DNA of 15,143 bases, from contig JAEYNI010000124.1 of assembly GCA_023412635.1 (NCBI GenBank), positions 1 through 15,143 of the forward strand. Reading direction: 5' to 3'. This DNA comes from Bacillota bacterium (GTDB taxonomy: Bacteria > Bacillota > Clostridia > Acetivibrionales > DSM-1351). Each line of letters opens with the position of its first letter. Position 1 is the first letter of the stretch. The position numbers were made by a program, and so were the translations under genes. Positions 5,830 to 13,949 of this stretch are shown piece by piece. The notes under the pieces were generated by a model. That model did not search any database, had not been told where the DNA came from, and saw only the letters and a program-made list of their open reading frames with translations.

Positions 5830-8800
5830 ATGAGCCTTCAATTTATATATGGACGAGCAGGCTCTGGAAAATCCTTTCATTGCTTGAATCAAATAAAATC
5901 AAAAATAGCTGAGGATAACTCAAAAAGCCTGGTGTTGCTTGTTCCGGAGCAATACACCTATCAGGCTGAGTATGATCTGATAAAGGTTTTGGAAACAGGT
6001 GGTATTCTCAAGACTGAAGTTTTAAGTTTCCGGAGAATGGCTTATCGTGTCCTTAACGAAGTAGGTGGAATAACATATCCGCATATTCACCCCGCAGGAA
6101 AGTGCATGCTTCTTTTTAATATACTGGATAAAATGAAGGATGATTTTGCCATTTTTCACAAGTCGGCAGGTTGCCAGGGATTTGTCAATACTATTTCAGG
6201 TCTTATTACCGAATTAAAAAGGTACAATATTCATCCTGGTGACTTGGAGAATATTCTCAAAAGTCTTGAAGGAAATTCTTATCTTCATAAAAAAATATCA
6301 GAAATCAAGCTAATATATTCAAAATTCGAAGAATTATTGTCAGCCCGTTACAGAGATGCAGACGACGAACTGACGCTTTTATCAATGAAACTTGACTGTA
6401 CAAATATGTATGATGACTCAGAAATTTGGATAGATGGCTTTTCTGGCTTTACTCCCCAGGAGTTTGAGGTAATTTCAAAACTGATGGGCAAGGCGAGTAT
6501 GGTCTATATTACCATGTGTACCGATGTTCTGGAGGATGAGAATTTAGATTTGTCTGATGTATTCTATTCAGCAAAAAAAGCTTACAGGAAATTCATTAAT
6601 ATTGCCCGAGCTAATCTTGTGAATGTACTTCCGCCTGTACAATGCCGTGAAAATGTATCTCCCAGATTCAAGGACAGTGAGGAGCTTGCCAGTCTTGAGG
6701 AGAATTATTTTGCGCATCCTTACAGAGCTTTTCAAAAACCCACACAGGATATAGAACTTTTTGAAGCAATCAATATATACACCGAAATAGAAGAATGTGC
6801 CAGAGACATTATCAGACAGTGCAGGGATAACGGTCTCAGGTATAAGGATATAGCTGTAGTAACAAGAAATCTTGCCGGTTACCAGGAACTTATGGAAGCG
6901 ATTTTTGAAGAGTATGAAATTCCTTGCTTTATCGACTCAAAGGCTGAAATTTCTAATCATCCACTTATCAGGCTTGTTATGTCAATGCTTGAAATTTTTA
7001 TTGATAATTGGTCCTATGAGTCGGTTTTCAGATATTTAAAATCCGGTCTGCTGGATTTTGATAAAAATATAATTGATAAAATTGAGAATTATGTTCTGGC
7101 CTGTGGGATCAGGGGAACAAAATGGACTCAAAATACAGATTGGATCATGACGCCTGAGCTGTTGCCTGAGGATAGGCTTGACAACGAAACAGAACAGCTG
7201 CTTTTTGAAATAAATAAAACCCGAAAACTGATTTGTGAGCCTCTCCTACGTTTCAGGGAAAAAACCAGAGGAAGAAGAAAAGCAGCTGATTATTGCGCGT
7301 GTCTGTATGATTATCTGATAGAACTGGGTGTAGAACGAAAGATAGAGCAGTACATAGAGTTCTTTAATCAAACAGGAAAGCTCAGACTTGCATCTGAATA
7401 CGAACAAGTCTGGAATACTCTTATGGATGTTTTTGATCAGGTGGTAGAAGTACTTGGGGAGGATACAATCGGAATTGAGCGATTTACCAATATTCTTAAA
7501 ATAGGTTTGGCAGAGTATAAAATTGCCTCGATACCTGTCTCTCTGGATCAGGTCCTGGTAGGCAGTGTTGAGCATTCTAAGAGTCACGAGATAAAAGCTT
7601 TATATATCCTGGGTACAAATGACGGGATATTTCCGTCAGCAGGAATGAACGAAGGAATCCTTTCAGACGCAGACAGACTTGTGCTCAACAGCAAGGGTAT
7701 CGAGCTGGCCAGCGATACAAAAACACAGGTATTTGATGAGCAAAACCTTATTTACAGAGCTTTGACAACACCTAAGAAATATTTGAGGGTGAGCTGGCCC
7801 ATCGCGGATCATGAAGGAAAAACCATGAGGCCTTCGATCATTATTTCCAGGATAAGAAAGCTGTTCCCACAGGTGAGCTGGAAAAGTAATCTTATTAAGC
7901 CGGCAAATTCAGAGGAATATGTTGACCTTATCACTTCACCTCAGCCGGTGTTCAATCAGCTTGTACTGGCTCTCAGAGATAGAAATAACGGTGCTGGAAT
8001 AAGTCCGCTCTGGCAGGCTGTATATGAGTGGTATTCAGCTCAGCCCGAGTGGAAGCTGAAGTGCGAATTAATGGGAAATGCCTTTAAATACAGGAATATT
8101 GCGCTCCCGGTAAGCAAGGAGAAGGTACGACTGCTGTATGGCAGCAATGCCTATTCCAGCGTATCAAGGCTGGAGAAGTATACCTCCTGTCCCTTTGCCT
8201 ATTACGTACAATACGGTCTCGGTGCAAGGGAGCGCAGAATATACCGTCTGAGCCCGCCTGATGTAGGTACCTTCATGCATTCGATCATAGAGAGATTCTC
8301 AAAAATGGTGGAGGAGCAGGAGATTTCCTGGCGGGCGTTCACAAAGGAATGGTGTTCCGAGCAGGTATCCCAAATAGTGGACAGCCAGCTTCATAGTATG
8401 AGAAACACCATATTGGGAGGTTCAAAGAGGTTCAGAGCCTTGACTGTACGACTCAAAAGAGTTGTTACCAGAGCGGTATGGCTTATCGCAGAGCATATAA
8501 GAAGGAGCAGCTTTGAACCCATAGGCTATGAGGTTGATTTTAGCGAAGGAGGTAAGTTTCCTCCCATAACCATAGAATTGGATTCAGGAGAAAAAATAAC
8601 CCTCGTTGGTAGGATAGACAGGGTGGATGCCCTCAAAACTAACGACGGAACGTATTTAAGAATTATTGACTATAAATCAGGCCAGAAGGATTTCAGACTT
8701 AGTGATGTTTACTATGGCCTGCAGATGCAGCTTATAACCTATATGGATGCCCTATGGGAGAATTCAGACAGGGAAACCGAAGGCAGCGTGTATCCGGGCG

Positions 8801-9285
8801 GTATGCTGTATTTCAAATTGGACGACCCCATAGTAAGGGGCTCAGGAGCAATTACCCCTGAAGAAGTGGAAGCTGCAATTATGAAAAAACTGAAAATGAA
8901 GGGCCTACTGTTGGCAGATGTTCAGCTGATCAAGCATATGGACAATGAAATAGAAGGCAGTTCAATGATTATCCCTGCCCGGATAAATAAGGGTGATACA
9001 CTTGGAAAGTCCTCTGTAGCTACCCTGGAACAGTTCACCGTTTTAAGGGGCTATGTTAAGCAGCTACTCAAGGATTTGTGTACTGAGATTATGAAGGGTA
9101 ATGTGCCCATAAAGCCCTATAAGAAGAAGAAAATAACCTCCTGTCAGTATTGCAGCTACTCCTCAATCTGCCAGTTTGATCTGACACAAAATGAAAACAG
9201 CTTCAAGCTCCTTCATGACAGGGAAAATGATGAGGTTTGGAAGCTTATGTTTGACAACTTGGAGCAAAGCTATCCCGATAAATAA
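5830..9285 (+). CDS. addB: ATP-dependent helicase/deoxyribonuclease subunit B (AddB)
   Basis: At 1151 residues this is close to the usual AddB length. Together with AddA it resects double-strand DNA breaks and loads RecA after Chi recognition. The N-terminal Walker A, GRAGSGKS (8-15), is intact. The C-terminal RecB-type nuclease shows GRID (927-930) and DYKSG (947-951), giving Asp930, Asp947 and Lys949 as likely active-site residues; this nuclease cuts the 5'-ended strand in the family. Four cysteines, Cys787 and then Cys1105, Cys1108 and Cys1114 (C-x2-C-x5-C), match the iron-sulfur cluster ligands of Bacillus AddB, which staple the nuclease domain. The start has AAAGGAG (5813-5819) ten bases upstream. 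addA follows after about 100 bases. The 3' half is visibly richer in G+C than the 5' half. A 10-bp palindrome, CGAATATTCG (5793-5802), lies just before the ribosome binding site. Confidence 0.97.
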   Translation: MSLQFIYGRAGSGKSFHCLNQIKSKIAEDNSKSLVLLVPEQYTYQAEYDLIKVLETGGILKTEVLSFRRMAYRVLNEVGGITYPHIHPAGKCMLLFNILDKMKDDFAIFHKSAGCQGFVNTISGLITELKRYNIHPGDLENILKSLEGNSYLHKKISEIKLIYSKFEELLSARYRDADDELTLLSMKLDCTNMYDDSEIWIDGFSGFTPQEFEVISKLMGKASMVYITMCTDVLEDENLDLSDVFYSAKKAYRKFINIARANLVNVLPPVQCRENVSPRFKDSEELASLEENYFAHPYRAFQKPTQDIELFEAINIYTEIEECARDIIRQCRDNGLRYKDIAVVTRNLAGYQELMEAIFEEYEIPCFIDSKAEISNHPLIRLVMSMLEIFIDNWSYESVFRYLKSGLLDFDKNIIDKIENYVLACGIRGTKWTQNTDWIMTPELLPEDRLDNETEQLLFEINKTRKLICEPLLRFREKTRGRRKAADYCACLYDYLIELGVERKIEQYIEFFNQTGKLRLASEYEQVWNTLMDVFDQVVEVLGEDTIGIERFTNILKIGLAEYKIASIPVSLDQVLVGSVEHSKSHEIKALYILGTNDGIFPSAGMNEGILSDADRLVLNSKGIELASDTKTQVFDEQNLIYRALTTPKKYLRVSWPIADHEGKTMRPSIIISRIRKLFPQVSWKSNLIKPANSEEYVDLITSPQPVFNQLVLALRDRNNGAGISPLWQAVYEWYSAQPEWKLKCELMGNAFKYRNIALPVSKEKVRLLYGSNAYSSVSRLEKYTSCPFAYYVQYGLGARERRIYRLSPPDVGTFMHSIIERFSKMVEEQEISWRAFTKEWCSEQVSQIVDSQLHSMRNTILGGSKRFRALTVRLKRVVTRAVWLIAEHIRRSSFEPIGYEVDFSEGGKFPPITIELDSGEKITLVGRIDRVDALKTNDGTYLRIIDYKSGQKDFRLSDVYYGLQMQLITYMDALWENSDRETEGSVYPGGMLYFKLDDPIVRGSGAITPEEVEAAIMKKLKMKGLLLADVQLIKHMDNEIEGSSMIIPARINKGDTLGKSSVATLEQFTVLRGYVKQLLKDLCTEIMKGNVPIKPYKKKKITSCQYCSYSSICQFDLTQNENSFKLLHDRENDEVWKLMFDNLEQSYPDK

Positions 9286-9374
9286 AGGGATTGTCATATC
9301 GGTTAACAAAAATTAAAGGCTAAATCCCTTATTAGGCTCAAGATAAAGACGTTACAGAGTACAATATTTGAGCC
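9285..9374 (+). other. addB-addA intercistronic region with two possible stem-loops
   Basis: AAGGGATT (9285-9292) can pair with AATCCCTT (9323-9330), eight perfect pairs around a 30-base loop. GGCTCAA (9335-9341) can pair with TTGAGCC (9368-9374), seven perfect pairs ending just before the addA ribosome binding site at 9375-9381. Neither is followed by a U-tract, so these are not terminators. They could act in RNA processing or in tuning AddA translation relative to AddB. Large loops make the first stem weak. Confidence 0.35.
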
Positions 9375-9391
9375 GGAAAGGCTATGGAACT

Positions 9392-12300
9392 ATGGCTGAC
9401 ACAAATTGGACAAAAGAGCAGCAGGCTGCCATATGGGAGAAGGACTGCAATCTACTGGTGGCAGCGGCTGCAGGAGCTGGAAAGACAGCTGTCCTCGTAG
9501 AAAGAATTATACAAAAAATTATAGACGATAAAAATCCTGTTGATATCGATTCTCTGCTTGTGGTGACCTTTACAAATGCTGCTGCAACTGAAATGCGTGA
9601 GAGAATAGGTACCGCAATTTCAAAAGCAATAGACGAAAAGAAGGCCTCCAGGAATATTCACAGGCAGTTGGCATTATTAAACAGGGCTTCTATTACGACT
9701 ATACATTCTTTTTGTCTTGAGGTTATCAGAAATAATTTTCAGAGTATTGATATTGACCCGAATTTCAGGATCCTTGATGAAACCGAAGCCTCTCTTATGA
9801 AGCTTGAAACCCTGAATGAGCTCTTTGAGGAGATATATGAGGAGGAGGAAAACAATCAGACTTTCTTTGATTTACTTGAAGCTTATGGAACAAACCGCGA
9901 TGATGAGAAGCTTCAGGAAATGGTTTTGAATATTTACAGCTATATACAGAGTTATCCTTGGCCTGAGCAATGGCTGCTTCAGCAGACCGAGTATTTTAAT
10001 CCCGGCATTACAAAGGATTTTGGCAGTACTGAATGGGGAAGGGTAATAATAAAGACGGCAGGACTTCGTCTTGAGGGATTCAAATCCATGCTCGAAGCAG
10101 CCTGCAGTAGATTAAAGCATGCAGTTGGTATGGAGAAATACCTTTCTGTGTTTTATGAGGATTCTGACAAGCTGACAGGCTTGCTGGAGCTTTTTAATGC
10201 AGGAATTTCCGAGAAAGAACACTTGGACTCACAGAGGGAATATGGTTATGTAAATTGGGATGATATATATAATTATCTTTCAAACTACGAATTCGGAAGA
10301 TTGCCCAGCTGTGGCAAGGAAGCCGATAAACAATTACAGGAGCAGGTCAAAAAAACCAGAGATGAAATTAAAGCGTATATTAAAGGACTAAAGGATGAAG
10401 TGTTCTTCCAGAAATCGGAGGAAATTGTTTCGGACCTTAAGCAAATGTATCCCTTACTGGAGTGCTTGTCGGGTCTTGTAGTAGAGTTCGATAAAAGGTA
10501 CTCGAGCAGGAAGAGAATGAAGGCTGCAGTAGATTTCAATGATCTTGAACACTTTTGTCTTAAAATACTGTCTGAAGTCAGTGAGAATGGAAAGCCTACT
10601 CCGTCTTCGGTGGCAGCAGCTTATAAGGACAAGTTCTCTGAAATTCTTGTGGACGAATACCAAGATAGCAATATGGTTCAGGAAATAATTATTAACATGA
10701 TATCCAGAGAAGACAGGGGTATTCCCAACGTTTTCATGGTTGGTGATGTAAAGCAGAGCATATACCGGTTCAGACAGGCTAAACCGGAGTTGTTTATGAA
10801 TAAATATAACAGCTATTCAAGTTTATCAGATGGACTGTACCGTAAAATACTGTTGTTTAAAAACTTCAGAAGCAGAAAAGAAGTAGTTGACGGCGTAAAT
10901 TTCATATTTGAACAAATAATGTCAGAGAGTGTAGGAGAGCTGGATTATGATTCAAAGGAAAGACTTAATCCGGCAGCAATATTCCCTGATAATCTTGAAA
11001 AAAACCTCATAGTTGGCGGTGATGTTGAACTTCACCTTGTAGAAACCTCATCAGTTCAAAGCCATGAAGATGATTTAGAGAATGAGGAGGAGCAAGCAGG
11101 AGATATCGAAGAGGAAGAAATACTGGATAATATTCAAAAAGAGGCCCGTATGGTTGCCTCCAGAATCAATGCTCTTATGCAGCCGGATAAGGACGGTAGG
11201 AGTTTCAGCGTTTATGACAGGCTTTTAAACCGATATAGAGAAGTACAGTATAAAGATATAGTAATTTTGTTAAGAACCACAAAAAACTGGACAGAAGTAT
11301 TTTGTGAGGAGCTTTCATGTTTTGGGATACCAGTTTTTGCCGATACAGGAAGCGGTTTCTTTAAGACCCCTGAGATTCAGGTGATACTGTCCTTGCTCCA
11401 AATAATTGATAATCCGTATCAAGATATACCGCTGCTTTCAGTTCTGAGATCACAGATTGCGAATTTCACCACCGAAGATTTGGCTGAACTTCGATTATCA
11501 GACCGAAAAGCGCCTCTTTTTGACGCATTAAGGCTGTTGGCTGATAGCCCTTCGGAGGCTTCCTGTAAGGCAGTAGAATTTCTTGAACGACTTGAAAAAT
11601 GGAGAGCCATGTCAATGTACATGTCCACTCACAAGCTAATATGGCAGTTATACAACGAGACAGGGTATTTCAACATTGTTGGAGCCATGAGAGATGGTGA
11701 GAGAAAGCAGGCCAACCTTAGAATATTGTTCGAGCGCGCTCTTCAATTTGAAAAAACCAGTTATAAGGGGTTATTTAACTTTATAAACTTTATTGACAAG
11801 CTGAAAACCAGCAAGGGTGATATGGGAAGTGCTAAAGTACTGGGTGAAAATGACAATGTTGTAAGAATGATGAGCATACATAAGAGCAAGGGACTTGAGT
11901 TTCCGGTTGTTTTTGTCAGCGGTTGTGGAAAGAAATTCAATTTTCAGGATATGTACAAAAGTATTTTACTGCATCAGGAGCTGGGATTCGGTCCTGATTT
12001 CGTGGACCACAGAAGAAGAATCAAGTATCCATCAGTACCAAAGCTTGCTATAGCCCAGAAGGTCAGATTTGAAACTCTATCCGAAGAAATGCGTATTCTT
12101 TATGTAGCCCTTACCCGAGCAAGGGAAAAGTTAATCCTTACAGGGTCTGTCAATAGTATTGAAAAAGCTATAGCTAAATGGCTTCCTGTAGCCGGTAGTA
12201 AACAGCAGAAATTTCCTGCTCACGAAATGGCAAAGGCTCAGAATTATCTGGACTGGATATGTCCGGCTGTCATGAGACATGAAAACGCACTTAACCTTCG

Positions 12301-13186
12301 TTTGGCTGGGGGGACAGGTACAGATGTTGATATGCCCGAGGTAGGAAAGGAGTCATTATGGACGGTGTATATTCGGAAGAATGACTTTATAACAGGTACG
12401 CCAAAGCATGATGGAGAGGGAGGGGAGGAGAAAGACGGCTTCAATTTTGAGGACTGGCTTGAAAACAGTAATATATGTGACAAAAGTACTGTTACCGAGA
12501 TAGCCAGGCGTCTTTCCTGGAAGTATCCTTATATTAAAATGACAGAAGTACCTTCAAAATTCTCTGTTACTGAGATAAAACGATTCTTTAATTTAAACGA
12601 TGAGGGCGAGGATAGAACTGTATTAAAGCATACTGGAATAAGAAAACCGGCATTTCTCCAGGAAAAAAAGGGCTTATCGGCGGCAGAAAAAGGTACAGTC
12701 CTTCATTTTGTAATGCAGCATTTAAACTTTAAAGACAGGAATATTAAGAATCAGCTTGAAGATATGGTTAAAAGACATTTAATTACCTCACAACAGGCAG
12801 CTAGCGTTAGTATCGGAAAAATTACCGGATTCATGGATACTGATATATTCAGGAGAATAACAGCTGCCGAAAAGGTTTATAAAGAAATACCTTTTAATCT
12901 GGAACTGCCATATGCTGAATTGTATGATGGGCAGAAAGAACAGATAAACTCTGAAGACACAATATTGCTGCAGGGGGTAATCGACTGTTACTTTGAAGAA
13001 GATGGAGAGCTTGTTCTTATTGATTATAAGACAGATTATGTTGAGCCCGGAAATACTGAAAAGATGAAAGATAGATATGAAATCCAGTTATCTTATTATT
13101 CCAGAGCTTTGGAAAAGCTTACAGGCATAAAGGTAAAAGACCGATATATTTACTTGTTTTCTACCGGTGAGTTGCTTGAAATTTAA
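9392..13186 (+). CDS. addA: ATP-dependent helicase/nuclease subunit A (AddA)
   Basis: A UvrD/RecB-type helicase-nuclease of 1264 residues from this start. It is the motor of the AddAB complex and, through its own nuclease, cuts the 3'-ended strand until Chi is met. The Q-motif region WTKEQQAAI and Walker A AAAGAGKT (25-32) lie at the N-terminus. The helicase motif II VDEYQDSN includes Asp421-Glu422. QSIYRFRQ, the HKSKGLEFPVV motif and VALTRAREKL complete the helicase core. The C-terminal nuclease shows GVID (Asp1198) and IDYKTD (Asp1211, Lys1213). I chose ATG 9392 because GGAAAGG (9375-9381) is ten bases upstream and MADTNWTKEQQ fits the family N-terminus. An in-frame TTG at 9368 would add eight residues but lies in a stem and lacks a good binding site. 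It is in one operon with addB. No clear terminator follows before the tRNA promoter. Confidence 0.96.
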   Translation: MADTNWTKEQQAAIWEKDCNLLVAAAAGAGKTAVLVERIIQKIIDDKNPVDIDSLLVVTFTNAAATEMRERIGTAISKAIDEKKASRNIHRQLALLNRASITTIHSFCLEVIRNNFQSIDIDPNFRILDETEASLMKLETLNELFEEIYEEEENNQTFFDLLEAYGTNRDDEKLQEMVLNIYSYIQSYPWPEQWLLQQTEYFNPGITKDFGSTEWGRVIIKTAGLRLEGFKSMLEAACSRLKHAVGMEKYLSVFYEDSDKLTGLLELFNAGISEKEHLDSQREYGYVNWDDIYNYLSNYEFGRLPSCGKEADKQLQEQVKKTRDEIKAYIKGLKDEVFFQKSEEIVSDLKQMYPLLECLSGLVVEFDKRYSSRKRMKAAVDFNDLEHFCLKILSEVSENGKPTPSSVAAAYKDKFSEILVDEYQDSNMVQEIIINMISREDRGIPNVFMVGDVKQSIYRFRQAKPELFMNKYNSYSSLSDGLYRKILLFKNFRSRKEVVDGVNFIFEQIMSESVGELDYDSKERLNPAAIFPDNLEKNLIVGGDVELHLVETSSVQSHEDDLENEEEQAGDIEEEEILDNIQKEARMVASRINALMQPDKDGRSFSVYDRLLNRYREVQYKDIVILLRTTKNWTEVFCEELSCFGIPVFADTGSGFFKTPEIQVILSLLQIIDNPYQDIPLLSVLRSQIANFTTEDLAELRLSDRKAPLFDALRLLADSPSEASCKAVEFLERLEKWRAMSMYMSTHKLIWQLYNETGYFNIVGAMRDGERKQANLRILFERALQFEKTSYKGLFNFINFIDKLKTSKGDMGSAKVLGENDNVVRMMSIHKSKGLEFPVVFVSGCGKKFNFQDMYKSILLHQELGFGPDFVDHRRRIKYPSVPKLAIAQKVRFETLSEEMRILYVALTRAREKLILTGSVNSIEKAIAKWLPVAGSKQQKFPAHEMAKAQNYLDWICPAVMRHENALNLRLAGGTGTDVDMPEVGKESLWTVYIRKNDFITGTPKHDGEGGEEKDGFNFEDWLENSNICDKSTVTEIARRLSWKYPYIKMTEVPSKFSVTEIKRFFNLNDEGEDRTVLKHTGIRKPAFLQEKKGLSAAEKGTVLHFVMQHLNFKDRNIKNQLEDMVKRHLITSQQAASVSIGKITGFMDTDIFRRITAAEKVYKEIPFNLELPYAELYDGQKEQINSEDTILLQGVIDCYFEEDGELVLIDYKTDYVEPGNTEKMKDRYEIQLSYYSRALEKLTGIKVKDRYIYLFSTGELLEI

Positions 13187-13270
13187 GTGCAACAAAAGAG
13201 TTGAGTTTAGATAGAATAAAACTGTTATTAATAAATAAAAATATAATTGAAATATAATTTCTAAAATGTA

Positions 13271-13300
13271 TTGACATAATTACTGAACCTGTGCTAAAAT
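13271..13300 (+). promoter_or_regulatory. Promoter of tRNA-Gln
   Basis: A perfect TTGACA (13271-13276) and TAAAAT (13295-13300, five of six matches) are 18 bases apart. The start would be near 13307, leaving a short 5' leader of about a dozen bases before the mature tRNA. It lies about 85 bases beyond the addA stop codon. Confidence 0.8.
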
Positions 13301-13319
13301 ACTTTTTGTTCGAGAGCGT

Positions 13320-13393
13320 TGCGGGTTTGTGTAACGGTAGCACGACTGACTCTGGCTCAGTTTGTTAGGGTTCAAATCCTTAACCCGCAGCCA
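13320..13393 (+). tRNA. tRNA-Gln (anticodon CUG)
   Basis: A full cloverleaf of 74 bases with encoded CCA. The acceptor arms TGCGGGT (13320-13326) and ACCCGCA (13383-13389) pair perfectly, the discriminator is G13390, and CCA is at 13391-13393. The anticodon stem ACTGA/TCAGT closes a seven-base loop CTCTGGC; U33 precedes C-U-G, which reads CAG glutamine codons. The T loop is TTCAAAT with a five-pair stem that includes one G-U. The D arm contains the invariant GG. This is the minor glutamine isoacceptor; a UUG-type tRNA, expected elsewhere, reads CAA and usually CAG too. It is a single-gene transcription unit. Confidence 0.95.
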
Positions 13394-13431
13394 AAAGTAT
13401 TTCAATTTAAAAGAATTGAAATACTTTTTTT
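13394..13431 (+). terminator. Intrinsic terminator of tRNA-Gln
   Basis: Arms AAAGTATTTCAATT (13394-13407) and AATTGAAATACTTT (13414-13427) pair perfectly over 14 positions around a six-base loop, and the transcript runs into a seven-T stretch at 13425-13431. The stem is unusually AT-rich for a terminator but long. It begins immediately after the CCA end. Confidence 0.9.
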
Positions 13432-13510
13432 ATTCTTTCATTCTGCTGATTATAATAACTTGGAAATAATAAAGAAAAATAAATGCAGCAACAGACAGTA
13501 AACAAAACGG

Positions 13511-13554
13511 CAGAAGTAATACACCAGAAGTAAAAACACCAGAAGTAAAAACAC
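13511..13554 (+). repeat. Short tandem repeat, three units of about 15 bp
   Basis: CAGAAGTAATACAC (13511-13524) is followed by two identical 15-base units, CAGAAGTAAAAACAC (13525-13539 and 13540-13554). The first unit differs by one substitution and one missing base. No ORF with a ribosome binding site spans the array. It looks like a slippage-prone minisatellite, and copy number may vary between strains. Confidence 0.85.
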
Positions 13555-13573
13555 AGATATGTTTTGACTAATG

Positions 13574-13659
13574 TAAAAAGCAGATGCTCTCACATCTGCT
13601 TTCACATATCTTTTTCGTTTAATCGTCCGGGTAAAACAAAAGAGATCGTCAATAATAGT
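13574..13659 (-). ncRNA. Candidate small RNA, about 86 nt
   Basis: A consensus minus-strand promoter (13694-13666) should start a transcript near 13659. A 10-bp perfect hairpin followed by a U-run (13602-13575) should end it near 13574. In between there is no plausible protein: the only open frame I found is a TTG-started 16-codon stretch with no ribosome binding site. The 5' part is pyrimidine-rich (CTCTTTTGTTTT) and probably single-stranded, and the 3' end is the hairpin, which is the usual layout of a base-pairing regulatory RNA. GACGAT occurs twice, about 20 bases apart. I do not recognise it as a known RNA family. Existence is inferred from the promoter-terminator pair only. Confidence 0.55.
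13577..13602 (-). terminator. Intrinsic terminator of the candidate small RNA
   Basis: AAAGCAGATG (13577-13586) and CATCTGCTTT (13593-13602) pair perfectly over ten positions around a six-base loop. On the minus strand the stem runs into five T in a row before AC. On the plus strand the T-tract comes only after CACATATC, so the minus reading is better. No plus-strand gene lies just upstream that would need it. Confidence 0.7.
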
Positions 13660-13665
13660 AGTATC

Positions 13666-13694
13666 ATTATAAATTCAAATAGAATATGTGTCAA
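13666..13694 (-). promoter_or_regulatory. Perfect-consensus promoter on the minus strand
   Basis: Read on the minus strand: TTGACA (13694-13689), exactly 17 bases, then TATAAT (13671-13666). Both hexamers and the spacer match the housekeeping sigma-factor consensus without a mismatch, the best promoter in the window. The only thing downstream before a terminator is the roughly 86-base stretch called here as a small RNA. Confidence 0.75.
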
Positions 13695-13949
13695 TACATA
13701 AATTGAGCTTACGGGCAATAATATTATATATTTATAATTATAGTTTCAACTACTAAAATATTGGTAAAGTTATATTAATCACTGTAAATTAATAATAAAT
13801 GTCTTTTGAAAAAGATTTATCTGTATGATAGAATAATAAAGGCAATTGTAATATTATGTATAATAGTTATTTTATTCGTAGGTTATATTTTCACAGATTG
13901 TTTGTGTATTATTTTTTTGTATTTTTTTTTTGAATTAGAGGAATTATTT
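13695..13949. other. AT-rich leader region before the glycosyltransferase
   Basis: No gene is supported here. The plus strand is very AT-rich, with several TATAAT-like boxes (13733-13738, 13859-13864) but no partner -35 that I trust. A run of ten T lies at 13922-13931, just before the ribosome binding site of the next gene. From TTG 13806 the frame stays open into the glycosyltransferase and would add 48 mostly hydrophobic residues, but it has no ribosome binding site. Confidence 0.6.

Noticed and set aside
13159..13270. Terminator directly after addA
   Set aside because: I found no GC-containing hairpin followed by a T-run between the addA stop and the tRNA promoter.
13319..13501. Plus-strand 60-codon open frame across the tRNA
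   Set aside because: It runs through the tRNA-Gln and its terminator; the RNA features explain this sequence.
13511..13554. Short CRISPR array
   Set aside because: The units are directly adjacent, with no spacers, and are too short; no cas genes are nearby.
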